Positions 33,909 through 42,780 of a DNA stretch of 64,000 nt are shown piece after piece. The notes under the pieces are model-generated. The model was given only the letters and a program-made list of their open reading frames with translations. It was not told the origin of the DNA and searched no databases. The stretch is taken from the NCBI GenBank assembly GCA_002483345.1, contig DLHS01000016.1, positions 155,224 through 219,223 on the forward strand, read 5' to 3'. This DNA comes from Bacteroidetes bacterium UBA7662. GTDB lineage: Bacteria > Bacteroidota > Bacteroidia > UBA7662. The position numbers and the translations under genes are program-made. Position 1 is the first letter of the stretch, and each line of letters starts with the position of its first letter.

Positions 33909-34850
33909 ATGAAATACAGATGGTCAGGATTTTTGTTTTTAATGTTTTTATGCCTCTTCACGCAGGTGAAGGCACAGATAGTAACGGCCGATATTACCCG
34001 ATTCTGGGAAGCCTATGATAGGCTGGCGACTGCTAAAACACATGCCGACAGCCTGACTATCATACAAACGGTTTATCTGGACCAGGCCAGTGAGGGGTTC
34101 CGGAATTTTCAGAAAATCAGAAATCTTTCGGCCGGGAACTACCTGAAACATTTGAAATATGCCCCTGAATTCTGGAAAAGTATCCGCGCAAACACCATGC
34201 GCATACAGGATACCCAGGGACAGATAGATAGCCTGCTCGATGCCTTTGAAACCCGCTACAAAGGATTCAGGAGACCTCGGGTTTGTTTTGCCATAGGCTG
34301 CCTCAGCACAGGCGGGACAGTCTATGATGACTGGCTGCTGATAGGCTCCGAAATTGTTGCAGCCGACAGCACCGTCGACAAATCGGAGCTTGGGCGCTGG
34401 CTTAACAGTGTCATGACCCGGCACTGGCAGGTGCCTGAGTATATTGTCCATGAAACGGTTCATACCCTGCAGCCCAATGGCTTATGGTTAGGTATTGCCT
34501 TCAAAAGAAATCCCCTGCTTACCATGAGTTTACAAGAGGGGGCCGCGGATTTTGTTGCCTGCAAAATCTCAGGAATACAGATGAACCGGCAGTTGCACGT
34601 TTACGGGAACCTGCATGAAAAGGAGCTTTGGCAAAAATTCTCAGCCGACATGGAGGGTGATACTTACGATAACTGGCTTTACAACGGAGAAAACAGCAAA
34701 GACATGCCTGCAGATATGGGATATTATGTGGGCTACAAAATCTGTGAGGCCTATTACAACAAACAGTCGAACAAGGAGCGTGCCCTCCGGTCTGTCGTAA
34801 GGATGAAAAACCCTCGTAAGTTTTTGCGAAAAAGTGGCTACAAAGGCTAA
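33909..34850 (+). CDS. Exported putative zinc metalloprotease (DUF2268/GldB-like)
   Basis: 313 aa with a signal peptide (FLFLMFLCLFTQVKAQ). His181-Glu182-x-x-His185 (HETVH) and, 25 residues after the second His, Glu210 in EGAAD form a gluzincin-like zinc site as in DUF2268 proteins and the GldB-related family. FAIGCLSTGGTVYDDWLLIGSE precedes it. It should be periplasmic or outer-membrane associated. Whether it cleaves peptides is untested by anything visible here. It stands alone. Confidence 0.72.
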   Translation: MKYRWSGFLFLMFLCLFTQVKAQIVTADITRFWEAYDRLATAKTHADSLTIIQTVYLDQASEGFRNFQKIRNLSAGNYLKHLKYAPEFWKSIRANTMRIQDTQGQIDSLLDAFETRYKGFRRPRVCFAIGCLSTGGTVYDDWLLIGSEIVAADSTVDKSELGRWLNSVMTRHWQVPEYIVHETVHTLQPNGLWLGIAFKRNPLLTMSLQEGAADFVACKISGIQMNRQLHVYGNLHEKELWQKFSADMEGDTYDNWLYNGENSKDMPADMGYYVGYKICEAYYNKQSNKERALRSVVRMKNPRKFLRKSGYKG

Positions 34851-34920
34851 AAAGAGGGCAGCCGGGTGGTTGTTTATATCAGGCTGGAGTCATGTACAGG
34901 AGGAGCTGTGGTTCCGGAAG

Positions 34921-35007
34921 ATGAAGAAATCAAAAGCCTCAAAGCTTCTCTTTTTCTTAACCGTAGTAACGGGTTTTGGTGCTAAATTGCAGCCCGTTTG
35001 CAGATGA
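34921..35007 (+). CDS. 28-aa ORF with hydrophobic core, overlapping the next gene
   Basis: MKKSKASKLLFFLTVVTGFG-type sequence with a basic start and a hydrophobic core, ending in TGA that overlaps the ATG of the PorV-like gene (ATGA). It resembles a truncated signal peptide or leader peptide whose translation could bring ribosomes to the downstream start. No homology is recognised; it may be chance. Confidence 0.35.
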   Translation: MKKSKASKLLFFLTVVTGFGAKLQPVCR

Positions 35008-36005
35008 AATCTACAGCCCTTACGCTCCTGGTGAGCAGCCTTTTGTCGATCAGCAGCTTGTATGCGCAGGTACTGCCTTCCTTTGGCGGCAGCCGTGCCG
35101 GCACCACCGGTATGCAGTTCCTTAAAATAGGGGTAGATGCGCGGTCATCTGGCCTTGGGGGCAATTTCACTGCTTTGGCCAACGATGTTTCGGCACTTTA
35201 CTGGAATCCCGCGGGTATCGCCCGGATTGATTCGCAACGGGCACACATTCAATTCGGCCATACCCTTTATTTTGCCGACATCGGCATATCTTATGGCGGA
35301 GCCGTGGTGCGGGTGGGAGAAGCCTACTGGGGTCTCAGCATCCTGTCACTGGGTTCCGGAGACATGGATGTCACCACCGAATTTCAGCCTTTTGGCACCG
35401 GAGAAACCTTTCAGGCCAATAATACTGCCATCGGCATTACCTACGCACGTGCACTGACCGACCAGTTTGCCTTTGGGGTAACCGGAAGGTGGGCCAGAGA
35501 AAGTATTGCAGGTATCAATACCAATAATGCCATCTTTGATTTCGGGTTTCAATACAACGTCGGATTGATGAATACCCGTTTCGCCGTGACCGTACAGAAT
35601 TTCGGTGTAAATGTGCAACCAAATGGTGAGCTGCAGTTACTGAAACTGACAGGTCCTACCACCACCACTAATTTCGAAGAAATCAGTGTTCCCGCCATGT
35701 TCCGCATTGGAGTAGCCCTCGACCCCTATGTAGATGAGGTAAACAGAATTACAACTACAGCACAGCTCAACCACCCTACGGATAACAACGAAACCTTTGG
35801 TATAGGGGCTGAATACAGTTGGAAAAACATCCTCTATGGTCGACTTGGCTACGAATTCGGCGTAGACGAAACCGGTTTGCCCGCGTTTGGAGTAGGTTTG
35901 AATGCACCCCGGAATTTCGGTTATCTGCGCCTTGACTATGGTTTCAATAACAAGTCACGGTTAGGTAGTGTGCATCGTTTCACCTTAGGCATCGGCTTAT
36001 TTTAA
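35004..36005 (+). CDS. PorV/PorQ-family outer membrane barrel protein
   Basis: 333 aa from ATG 35004; an in-frame TTG two codons earlier is the alternative. A signal peptide ends at LYAQ, and the mature protein starts with SRAGTTGMQFLKIGVDARSSGLGGNFTAL and DVSALYWNPAGIA, diagnostic of PorV/PorQ-like members of the FadL superfamily. PorV shuttles cargo of the type IX secretion system; PorQ-like paralogues are common, so the exact role is open. It heads a three-gene cluster with two lipoproteins. Confidence 0.88.
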   Translation: MKSTALTLLVSSLLSISSLYAQVLPSFGGSRAGTTGMQFLKIGVDARSSGLGGNFTALANDVSALYWNPAGIARIDSQRAHIQFGHTLYFADIGISYGGAVVRVGEAYWGLSILSLGSGDMDVTTEFQPFGTGETFQANNTAIGITYARALTDQFAFGVTGRWARESIAGINTNNAIFDFGFQYNVGLMNTRFAVTVQNFGVNVQPNGELQLLKLTGPTTTTNFEEISVPAMFRIGVALDPYVDEVNRITTTAQLNHPTDNNETFGIGAEYSWKNILYGRLGYEFGVDETGLPAFGVGLNAPRNFGYLRLDYGFNNKSRLGSVHRFTLGIGLF

Positions 36006-36013
36006 GTGGAGAT

Positions 36014-37231
36014 ATGAAAAATACTGTTCGTCTGAGCTTCTTATTAGCCGCCCTGCTGCTTACAGGTTGTAATTTCCTGTTCGGCTCCCGCGACGACGAA
36101 ACCGTTGATGATGTATTCCGTCAGGGAGCTATCGACCCGAATGTAAGCCAGCAAGTGGTAGGTTATGTGCCTGTCTTGCCCATCTGGGGAGGGTTTGCCA
36201 ATCCAACCGATGTTTATGTAGGCTATGATGAGCTGGTATATGTAACGGATGCTTCCGGCTTGCACATACTGGATCTGAAAGGAACACGTCAGACACTCAT
36301 TAACATACCCGGCGCTAAAAAAGTGGTGCAGGACAGAAGGCTGTATACCTATGTTCTGGGTCGTGCTACCCGTGAAATCAATGGTGAAAACTGGGATCTG
36401 GCTGCTGTCTACATCGTAGGAGGTGCCGGAACCGGAAACCCTGTTATTCTTGACACCCTGGTTCATCCTTTCAACGACCTTACCCGTGCCAATACCAATT
36501 TCAGAGGCGCGGCTGATGAACAGGTAGAATTCACAGGACTTACCCCCCTGATTGACAACAGTTTTTACCTCGCCCGGAGAGGCCCTACCAACAGCCAGAT
36601 CTCAACGGCAGCACCGGATAATTCCATCCTCGTTTATCGCCCTGATTTCTCGAATAACGGTTATGCATTGGGTTTGAATGCCAATACATCCAGCCTCCGT
36701 TCCGTGCTGGATGTTTCGGGCATGACCGGATTTCTGGCGCCTCCTCAGCTTGTTTTCGGTATGAGCAGTTCCCGCGACTTCATCATTCTACAGGAAAGAG
36801 CCGCCGCTGAATACAAGGCCCTCTGGATTCGTCAGCAAACCAGTGAGGAGTCAGGTACCGTTTATCTCGAAAATCAGAATATGCTGAATTTCGACACCAC
36901 CAAAGCAAGTCGCTTCCTATACGATTCTTTCCGCTTCGGCAAACCAGCCGATATCTGTACGGCACCCGATGAAACGAATTACATCTTCATCATCGACAGT
37001 GAAAAAGACAGTCTTTACCAATTCACCAGCCTCGGTTTTGAAGGTGTAAATCCGCCACCTAATTCAGGCCTTACGAAACAAGTCATTGCTTCTTTTGGCG
37101 GACGGGGTTCCGGGCCTTTTCAGTTCAACCAGCCGCAGGGAGTAGCCTATCTCCGCCGCATTGTTTATGTAGCCGACACAGGAAACGGCCGGATTATGCG
37201 TTATAAGCTTAGCACCGATCTGGAGCGCTAG
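36014..37231 (+). CDS. NHL-repeat lipoprotein
   Basis: 405 aa. The lipoprotein signal has Cys19 in LLTGC. The body contains beta-propeller-like segments: NPTDVYVGYDELVYVTDASGLHILDL, KPADICTAPDETNYIFIIDSEKDSLYQF and FNQPQGVAYLRRIVYVADTGNGRIMRY, the last a clear NHL repeat. It probably sits on the outer membrane and may work with the PorV-like barrel encoded 8 nt upstream. Exact function unknown. Confidence 0.8.
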   Translation: MKNTVRLSFLLAALLLTGCNFLFGSRDDETVDDVFRQGAIDPNVSQQVVGYVPVLPIWGGFANPTDVYVGYDELVYVTDASGLHILDLKGTRQTLINIPGAKKVVQDRRLYTYVLGRATREINGENWDLAAVYIVGGAGTGNPVILDTLVHPFNDLTRANTNFRGAADEQVEFTGLTPLIDNSFYLARRGPTNSQISTAAPDNSILVYRPDFSNNGYALGLNANTSSLRSVLDVSGMTGFLAPPQLVFGMSSSRDFIILQERAAAEYKALWIRQQTSEESGTVYLENQNMLNFDTTKASRFLYDSFRFGKPADICTAPDETNYIFIIDSEKDSLYQFTSLGFEGVNPPPNSGLTKQVIASFGGRGSGPFQFNQPQGVAYLRRIVYVADTGNGRIMRYKLSTDLER

Positions 37232-37338
37232 GTTCTTACACAGGAAATTCAGAATTTTTAACATTTAGGTCATTTGGATAAGGAGTTAAACCCTGTTCCC
37301 GTTGACCTGTCCATGCAGAGGATTTAAACTAAAGCAAA

Positions 37339-38136
37339 ATGAAAAAACTACTCATGATTGCTTTGATGGCCCTGGTGGCTTTCACTGCTTGTAAAAAGGA
37401 AGAAGCTGACACAACCGACGACATGGATGAGCTGGTTGGTGATCAGGCTACTACGGACAACCTGGTGTCGGATGATGATATGCTCTTTGATGAAATACTG
37501 ATGGGTGCGGAAAATCACATTTTTCCTGCAGCTGCCTGTCTTACGATTACCCACGACACAACCGTTACACCGCGGCTCATTACCCTTGACTACGGCACAG
37601 TAAATTGCCGCTGCCGTGACGGGCGCTTTCGCAGAGGAGTTGTCCAGATAAGTTACACCGGCCGGCCCAGTCAGGCTGGCAGTGAAATTATCATCTCTTT
37701 CAACAACTACTTTGTAAATGACCACCAGATAGCAGGCTCACGCAGCTGGAGCAATACAACCTACCCTGGTACCGGTAACCCGGCACGTATCCGGACAGCC
37801 AATATCACCGTAAGTTTCCCACGTGGAGCAACCATGACAAGGGTCGAAACCGATACCGTTGAGTTCTACCTCGGCTCAGGCACCCCAACCGACCGTACCG
37901 ATGATGTATTCCTTATTCGCGGCAGCGCTACCGGCAGCAGAGGTGGCAGGACATACAGCAGGGTCATCAATACCCCGCTTCGGCTGGAAACAAGTTGTAA
38001 CTGGATTACCAGTGGCAATGTGACCATCAGCCAGGGCGTACGTCCGGCACGCACCATCGATTATGGCAACGGCAGCTGCGACAACCAGGCTACGGTAACT
38101 GTAAACGGGAATACGCGTACCATCACACTGCCATAG
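37339..38136 (+). CDS. Lipoprotein of unknown function
   Basis: 265 aa. The lipoprotein signal has Cys18 in AFTAC, followed by an acidic linker (EEADTTDDMDELVGD) and a beta-rich domain with repeated TITHDTTVTPRLITLDYG and RTIDYGNGSCDNQATVTVNG. Such proteins are frequent in Bacteroidota but I do not recognise a characterised member. It follows the NHL lipoprotein by 107 nt and ends at a good terminator. Confidence 0.78.
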   Translation: MKKLLMIALMALVAFTACKKEEADTTDDMDELVGDQATTDNLVSDDDMLFDEILMGAENHIFPAAACLTITHDTTVTPRLITLDYGTVNCRCRDGRFRRGVVQISYTGRPSQAGSEIIISFNNYFVNDHQIAGSRSWSNTTYPGTGNPARIRTANITVSFPRGATMTRVETDTVEFYLGSGTPTDRTDDVFLIRGSATGSRGGRTYSRVINTPLRLETSCNWITSGNVTISQGVRPARTIDYGNGSCDNQATVTVNGNTRTITLP

Positions 38137-38157
38137 GCAGGTATTTGATTTCGTTGA

Positions 38158-38190
38158 AAGGGGCTGGTTCAGGTAGAACAGCCCCTTTTT
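38158..38190 (+). terminator. Rho-independent terminator
   Basis: AAGGGGCTG (38158-38166) pairs with CAGCCCCTT (38179-38187), then T-rich sequence. It ends the PorV-like/lipoprotein cluster and lies between convergent genes. Confidence 0.8.
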
Positions 38191-38207
38191 ATTTTATCTA
38201 CCGGGGA

Positions 38208-38414
38208 TTACTTCTTTACAGCACAGGTATTCATGCCAAAAAGCGCATAAATGGGGCAGAAACTGAAGAGTGAGGTGCCGGCAAAAATAATGGCTGCTAT
38301 CATCAATACAAGACCCAGTGTACCGGTAACGGTACCGCTGATATAAAGTCCGATAAATACGACTGCCAGGAGTATTCTGATGATACGATCGGTGTTTCCT
38401 ACATTCCTTTTCAT
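38208..38414 (-). CDS. DUF2892 (YgaP-like) membrane protein
   Basis: 68 aa with two membrane helices (about 12-28 and 31-50) and CPIYALFGMNTC at the end. This matches DUF2892, the membrane part of the rhodanese YgaP, here without the rhodanese. The family is often found with sulfur-transfer genes and Crp/Fnr regulators. It is the third gene after the Crp/Fnr regulator and the 34-aa ORF. Confidence 0.9.
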   Translation of the reverse strand: MKRNVGNTDRIIRILLAVVFIGLYISGTVTGTLGLVLMIAAIIFAGTSLFSFCPIYALFGMNTCAVKK

Positions 38415-38433
38415 GGTTGAGAGATTAAATGGT

Positions 38434-38538
38434 TCATTTCAAATGTTCTATCCACAAAGCAAGTCCGTAAAAAATGCTGAAACAAATCATACAAATGCCG
38501 ATCAGTTTAAGTGCCTTTCCGGTAACTGCTTTGTTCAT
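38434..38538 (-). CDS. 34-aa single-span membrane peptide
   Basis: MNKAVTGKALKLIG followed by a hydrophobic stretch (ICMICFSIFYGLALWI) and EHLK. One membrane helix would be oriented by the basic N terminus. It lies between the Crp/Fnr gene (62 nt) and the DUF2892 gene (19 nt), all on one strand, which supports a real small gene. No homology is recognised. Confidence 0.5.
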   Translation of the reverse strand: MNKAVTGKALKLIGICMICFSIFYGLALWIEHLK

Positions 38539-38600
38539 GATTCAAAGTTGCACTATGCAGGGCCTCAGAATCGGTGACATTTGTCACCAGTCTCCAAAAT

Positions 38601-39191
38601 TCATGGGAGTAAAATTCCGTTGTCGAGCTGTCGCAACATTCCTTCCCCTTCAAGGCGTTTGAGCAGGCGACTAACCACTTCTCTAACGGTGCCAAGCTCC
38701 TGGGCAAGCTGCCGGTGTGTAATATGGAGTGGATTCTGTCCTGTCCGTTTCTGTTTTTGACGCAGATGTTCCAGCAAACGCTGATCAAGGCGATTAAAAA
38801 TGAGCTGGTGAATAGTATCGAGCAGTTCAGCGTAGCGTTGGTTGTAAAGCTGGAAAAAATAATCGTTGAGCCGTGGGTCCTGACGGATATGCGCTACTAC
38901 CGTAGCAGCCGGTATCAGCAATAAGTCACAAGCTGTCTCACAAACCGCATAAACGCGGCTGGGCTGCTGCTGCAAAACTGCCGCAAACGACATAATACAG
39001 CTCTCTCCGGGTTCTATCACATAGAGCAACAATTCCCTGTCATCGAAGCGGGTAGTAACCTGTAGACTGCCCTTTTCTACCAGGGGCAGGACCTTCAGGT
39101 ATTGACCGGCATGCACCAGTTCGGTACCAGCCGCAAAATGATGGCTTTCACCCAGTGCTTCAAGTGACCGAAGCATTGAAAAATCTGCCAT
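38601..39191 (-). CDS. Crp/Fnr-family transcriptional regulator
   Basis: 196 aa. A cyclic-nucleotide-binding-like beta-roll (about 10-115) is followed by a helix and a C-terminal winged helix, ITHRQLAQELGTVREVVSRLLKRLEGEGML. The ligand-pocket signature of true Crp is not evident and there is no N-terminal Fnr cysteine cluster; cysteines occur only near residues 65-90. It probably controls the small membrane protein genes downstream. Its start overlaps the stop of the DUF962 gene (TGATG). Confidence 0.9.
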   Translation of the reverse strand: MADFSMLRSLEALGESHHFAAGTELVHAGQYLKVLPLVEKGSLQVTTRFDDRELLLYVIEPGESCIMSFAAVLQQQPSRVYAVCETACDLLLIPAATVVAHIRQDPRLNDYFFQLYNQRYAELLDTIHQLIFNRLDQRLLEHLRQKQKRTGQNPLHITHRQLAQELGTVREVVSRLLKRLEGEGMLRQLDNGILLP

Positions 39192-39526
39192 CAGCCGTTT
39201 TGCCTGAGGGCATTTTCCAGCTTCCGGTTGAGGCTGCCACCCAACCAGTCAAAATACATCTTAAAATCAGCTGCAAGGCTCCAGAGCGGATAGGTGAAAG
39301 TGGCGGGTTTATTCTTCTCGGCAAAAAAGTGCCCTGCCCAGGCAAAGCCGTAACCCATTACGGGTAAAAGCGCGAAATAATACCATTTTCCGCGAATCAG
39401 GCCTGTTATTAATAACACAAAAAAGAGTGTTGTACCGATATAATGCAGGGTTCGGGTACTTGCCTTGCTGTGTTCTGTAAGGTAGTAGGGATAGAATTCG
39501 CGGAAATGCTGATACTTTTTAGCCAT
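39191..39526 (-). CDS. DUF962/Mpo1-like membrane protein
   Basis: 111 aa. HFREFYPYYLTEHSKASTRTLHYIGTT and AWAGHFFAEKNKPATFTYPLWSLAADF match DUF962, whose yeast member Mpo1 is an iron-dependent dioxygenase in fatty acid alpha-oxidation. The histidines His28 and those in LHYIGT and GHFF are candidate iron ligands. About two to three membrane helices. Cotranslated with the Crp/Fnr gene. Confidence 0.88.
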   Translation of the reverse strand: MAKKYQHFREFYPYYLTEHSKASTRTLHYIGTTLFFVLLITGLIRGKWYYFALLPVMGYGFAWAGHFFAEKNKPATFTYPLWSLAADFKMYFDWLGGSLNRKLENALRQNG

Positions 39527-39664
39527 GACCTGTGATTTGTTTATTCGAAATAGGCCAATTTCTGTTTATCAAACAAATATCCTGACCTGTCAAAGACTGT
39601 AAACAGGGTTTTTTTATACTCATTCAATCAGAATTGCGCACATTTACAAAAAAGATAATCACCT

Positions 39665-40354
39665 ATGTTGCGAAGACTGCTGTATCTGCTGCTTCTTTAT
39701 TGCTTCATTACAAATGTACAGGCCCAATCTTCCGCCAGCCAGATGCTTCAGAAAAAACCTGCCCGTAATGCCGATCTGGAAGGCATCGTACTTACCTATC
39801 ATGCAGATTTCTTAGCAGGTCTCCCGGGCAGTCCGGTTAAATACCGTGAAGGTCGTTCAGGGGGGGCTACCCTCAGCGTTTTTGCCAACCAACGCCTGGG
39901 AAAAAACAGTCGCTGGAGCATAGCCGAGGGCTTGGGTATATCTACCCGGCATTATTTCTCCAACATACAGGACTGGACTATTTCAGGCGTGTTTTACCCT
40001 GACTCCCCTGCTGTAAAAAACAAACACGTCATCACCACCCTCGATTTACCGCTGGAACTTCGTTACACCACCCGGGAAAGGGGTAATCTCAAAGCATTCA
40101 AATTTGTTGTCGGGTTTAATTTTGGCTACGTCATCAGTTACAGGCACAAGCGGGTGCTGGGAAGATTGGTTGACATCTCCTCAGGAGATGCCTCTAACCT
40201 GGCGCTGAATGACTGGCGCCCGGCCCTGACCGCCCGGTTGGGTTACCACCGTATGGCAGTGAGTGGTTATTACGGTCTGACAGATTTGTTCGGTTCTATG
40301 GCTGCTTACCGGGGAATCAGGCCCTGGTCAGTCGGGCTTTCCCTGACGCTCTGA
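39665..40354 (+). CDS. Predicted outer membrane beta-barrel protein
   Basis: 229 aa with a signal peptide (LLYLLLLYCFITNVQAQ). The mature part has barrel-like strands (SIAEGLGISTRHYF, KFVVGFNFGYVISYRHK, TARLGYHRMAVSGYYG) and ends PWSVGLSLTL, a typical barrel C terminus. It resembles PorT-family/outer membrane barrel proteins of about 200 residues; function unknown. Its stop touches that of the convergent uvrB (TGATCA). Confidence 0.75.
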   Translation: MLRRLLYLLLLYCFITNVQAQSSASQMLQKKPARNADLEGIVLTYHADFLAGLPGSPVKYREGRSGGATLSVFANQRLGKNSRWSIAEGLGISTRHYFSNIQDWTISGVFYPDSPAVKNKHVITTLDLPLELRYTTRERGNLKAFKFVVGFNFGYVISYRHKRVLGRLVDISSGDASNLALNDWRPALTARLGYHRMAVSGYYGLTDLFGSMAAYRGIRPWSVGLSLTL

Positions 40355-42400
40355 TCAGCTGGTTGCCTTCAAATCTTTCAGTCGCTCTTCGTACATAAAC
40401 ATCTCATCACGGAGGCGGGCAGCTTCCATAAAGTCAAGGTCTTTAGCCGCTTTGTCCATTTTCCGTCTGGTTTCATTTACCAGCTTCTGCAATTTGTCAG
40501 GTGGCAGATAGGCAGCAACCGGGTCGGCAACCTGAGCAAGTACTTCTTCCTCTATATAATAGCGCCCCTTTTTATCTTCTTTTTTACCCCGGATATCCAG
40601 GACGGAGCTTTGTTTGAGAATTTCTTCCCGGCTTTTGAAAATGCCTTTGGGTGTAATACCGTGTTTTTCGTTATAGGCCGTCTGGATTGCACGGCGGCGG
40701 TTGGTTTCATCCATGGTTCGCCGCATGGAGTCCGTTATTTTGTCGGCATAAAAGATAACCCGCCCTTCCACATTTCTGGCAGCACGACCGGCAGTCTGGG
40801 TCAGCGAGCGGTCACTGCGTAAGAATCCTTCTTTATCTGCATCAAGTACTGCTACCAGCGATACTTCGGGCAGATCAAGGCCTTCCCTGAGGAGGTTTAC
40901 ACCTATCAGGACATCGAAGATGCCTAATCGCAAATCACGGAGAATCTGTACCCTATCCAGTGTATCAACCTCACTGTGGATGTAGCGGCATTTAATACCC
41001 AGACCGGTCATGTACTTACTCAACTCTTCGGCCATTCGTTTGGTCAGGGTAGTTACAAGTACCCGTTCTTTCTTCTCAATCCGGATCTGGGCCTCATGCA
41101 ATAAATCATCTACCTGTGTTCCATCCGGCCTGACTTCAATGATTGGATCCAACAGACCGGTCGGACGGATAAGCTGCTCTACTACCACCCCATCACTTTG
41201 CTGTAATTCGTAATCTCCGGGGGTAGCTGTGACATATACAATCTGATCCATCATGCCTTCAAATTCTTCGAACTTAAGGGGACGGTTATCGAGGGCTGCC
41301 GGCAAGCGGAACCCGTGCTCCACCAGCGTCAATTTTCGGCTGCGGTCACCCCCATACATGGCGCGGAGCTGCGGCATGGTCTGGTGGCTTTCGTCGATGA
41401 CCATCAGATAATCCTTCGGGAAATAGTCGAGCAGGCAGAAGGGACGTTCGCCGGGGTTACGTTGGTCGAGGTATCTGGAATAATTCTCAATACCACTGCA
41501 ATATCCTAATTCCCTTATCATTTCAAGGTCAAAAGTTACCCTGTCTTCGAGACGTTTGGCTTCAATAAAACGACCGATTGATTTGAAGTATTCGGCTTGT
41601 TTCACCATGTCTTCCTGTATCTGGAACATGGTTTCTGTCATCCGGTCTTTGGGTGTAACATAGTTATTGGCCGGGAAAATGGCCACATCTTCAAATTTTT
41701 CAAGTGTCTGACCACTGACCGGGTCAATGGCAGTCAAACGTTCCACCTCATCACCAAATAGTTCAATGCGGTAGGCGAAGTCGGCATAGGCCAGATACAC
41801 ATCTACGGTATCTCCCTTAACCCTGAAATTACCTCGTTTGAAGTCAGCTGTGGTGCGGGAATACAGGTTTTCGACCAGGGCATACAACAAGGCGTTGCGA
41901 CTCACACGTGTGCCAATGCTGATGCGGATCACCTTGTCGGTATAATCTCTGGGATTGCCCATACCGTAAATACAACTCACTGAGGCCACCACCAGCACAT
42001 CCCGTCTTCCCGACATAAGTGAGGAGGTAGTTCTCAACCGCAGCTTTTCAATCTCCTCATTGATGGCCAGGTCTTTTTCGATGTATGTATTCGAGGAGGG
42101 GATAAAGGCCTCCGGCTGGTAGTAATCGTAGTAGCTTACAAAATACTCTACAGCATTGTTTGGAAAAAACTGCTTGAATTCACCGTACAACTGAGCTACC
42201 AGGGTTTTGTTGTGTGTCAACACCAGGGTTGGCCGCTGCAGCTCCTGAATGACATTGGCCATAGTAAATGTTTTTCCGGAACCCGTCACACCCAACAAAA
42301 CCTGCGCATGATCGCCGTTCCGGATCCCTTCTACCAATTGCCTGATGGCCTCAGGCTGGTCACCCGTGGGAATGTACTCAGACGTTAATTCAAATGCCAT
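40355..42400 (-). CDS. uvrB: Excinuclease ABC subunit B
   Basis: 681 aa, full length. Walker A GVTGSGKT (37-44), the damage-wedging beta hairpin YYDYYQPEAFIP (about 92-103), helicase motifs and a C-terminal UVR domain (about 640-675) are present. UvrB verifies damage delivered by UvrA and recruits UvrC in nucleotide excision repair. Monocistronic. Confidence 0.98.
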   Translation of the reverse strand: MAFELTSEYIPTGDQPEAIRQLVEGIRNGDHAQVLLGVTGSGKTFTMANVIQELQRPTLVLTHNKTLVAQLYGEFKQFFPNNAVEYFVSYYDYYQPEAFIPSSNTYIEKDLAINEEIEKLRLRTTSSLMSGRRDVLVVASVSCIYGMGNPRDYTDKVIRISIGTRVSRNALLYALVENLYSRTTADFKRGNFRVKGDTVDVYLAYADFAYRIELFGDEVERLTAIDPVSGQTLEKFEDVAIFPANNYVTPKDRMTETMFQIQEDMVKQAEYFKSIGRFIEAKRLEDRVTFDLEMIRELGYCSGIENYSRYLDQRNPGERPFCLLDYFPKDYLMVIDESHQTMPQLRAMYGGDRSRKLTLVEHGFRLPAALDNRPLKFEEFEGMMDQIVYVTATPGDYELQQSDGVVVEQLIRPTGLLDPIIEVRPDGTQVDDLLHEAQIRIEKKERVLVTTLTKRMAEELSKYMTGLGIKCRYIHSEVDTLDRVQILRDLRLGIFDVLIGVNLLREGLDLPEVSLVAVLDADKEGFLRSDRSLTQTAGRAARNVEGRVIFYADKITDSMRRTMDETNRRRAIQTAYNEKHGITPKGIFKSREEILKQSSVLDIRGKKEDKKGRYYIEEEVLAQVADPVAAYLPPDKLQKLVNETRRKMDKAAKDLDFMEAARLRDEMFMYEERLKDLKATS

Positions 42401-42745
42401 GGATCAGTTGCTCGTATAGGAATAGTAAATATAGGACGGAGACAGGAGAGTGGGTATTGGAGCCTCAGCTTTTCTTGTGGTTGTCTTCGGTAGTCCGTGG
42501 TCAATAGTCAAATCTGTCGTAGGTCCTACCTGTACCACAGTTGTGCAGTACGGTACACGGCTCCGCTGATCCATGGCTGCGCGGTTTACGATTCCAGCGT
42601 ATCTTTTGCCGGCCTACTGCAAAAATGCGCTCCGCACTTATCTCTGATCACTCCTCTCTCATCCCACAGGAAGCCCATAATCAAGGGCCCCAGGGAAACA
42701 TGCTCCAAAAATCATAGTTCGCTTAGCTTACCCTAACAAACTGCC
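42401..42745. other. Intergenic stretch without a recognised gene
   Basis: 345 nt between uvrB and the heptamer repeat. No open frame with family resemblance is seen on either strand. A TGTACC/GGTACA inverted pair (42531-42536 and 42552-42557) and GTGGTCAATAGTC-like text are the only structure. Similar CAGTCGATGGTCGATAATC text occurs at the right end of the window. The stretch may be decayed sequence. Confidence 0.6.
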
Positions 42746-42780
42746 CACTCTCCACTCTCCACTCTTCACTCTCCACTCTC
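42746..42780 (+). repeat. Five tandem CACTCTC heptamers overlapping the 3' end of aroE
   Basis: Units at 42746, 42753, 42760 (CACTCTT), 42767 and 42774, then a degenerate CATCTCC. The final four codons and stop of aroE (42766-42780, minus strand) are composed of this repeat. The same heptamer recurs at 61305-61360. Confidence 0.92.

Noticed and set aside
42401..42745. Hidden small gene or ncRNA
   Set aside because: No start, stop, composition or conserved structure supports one; only short inverted pieces are seen.
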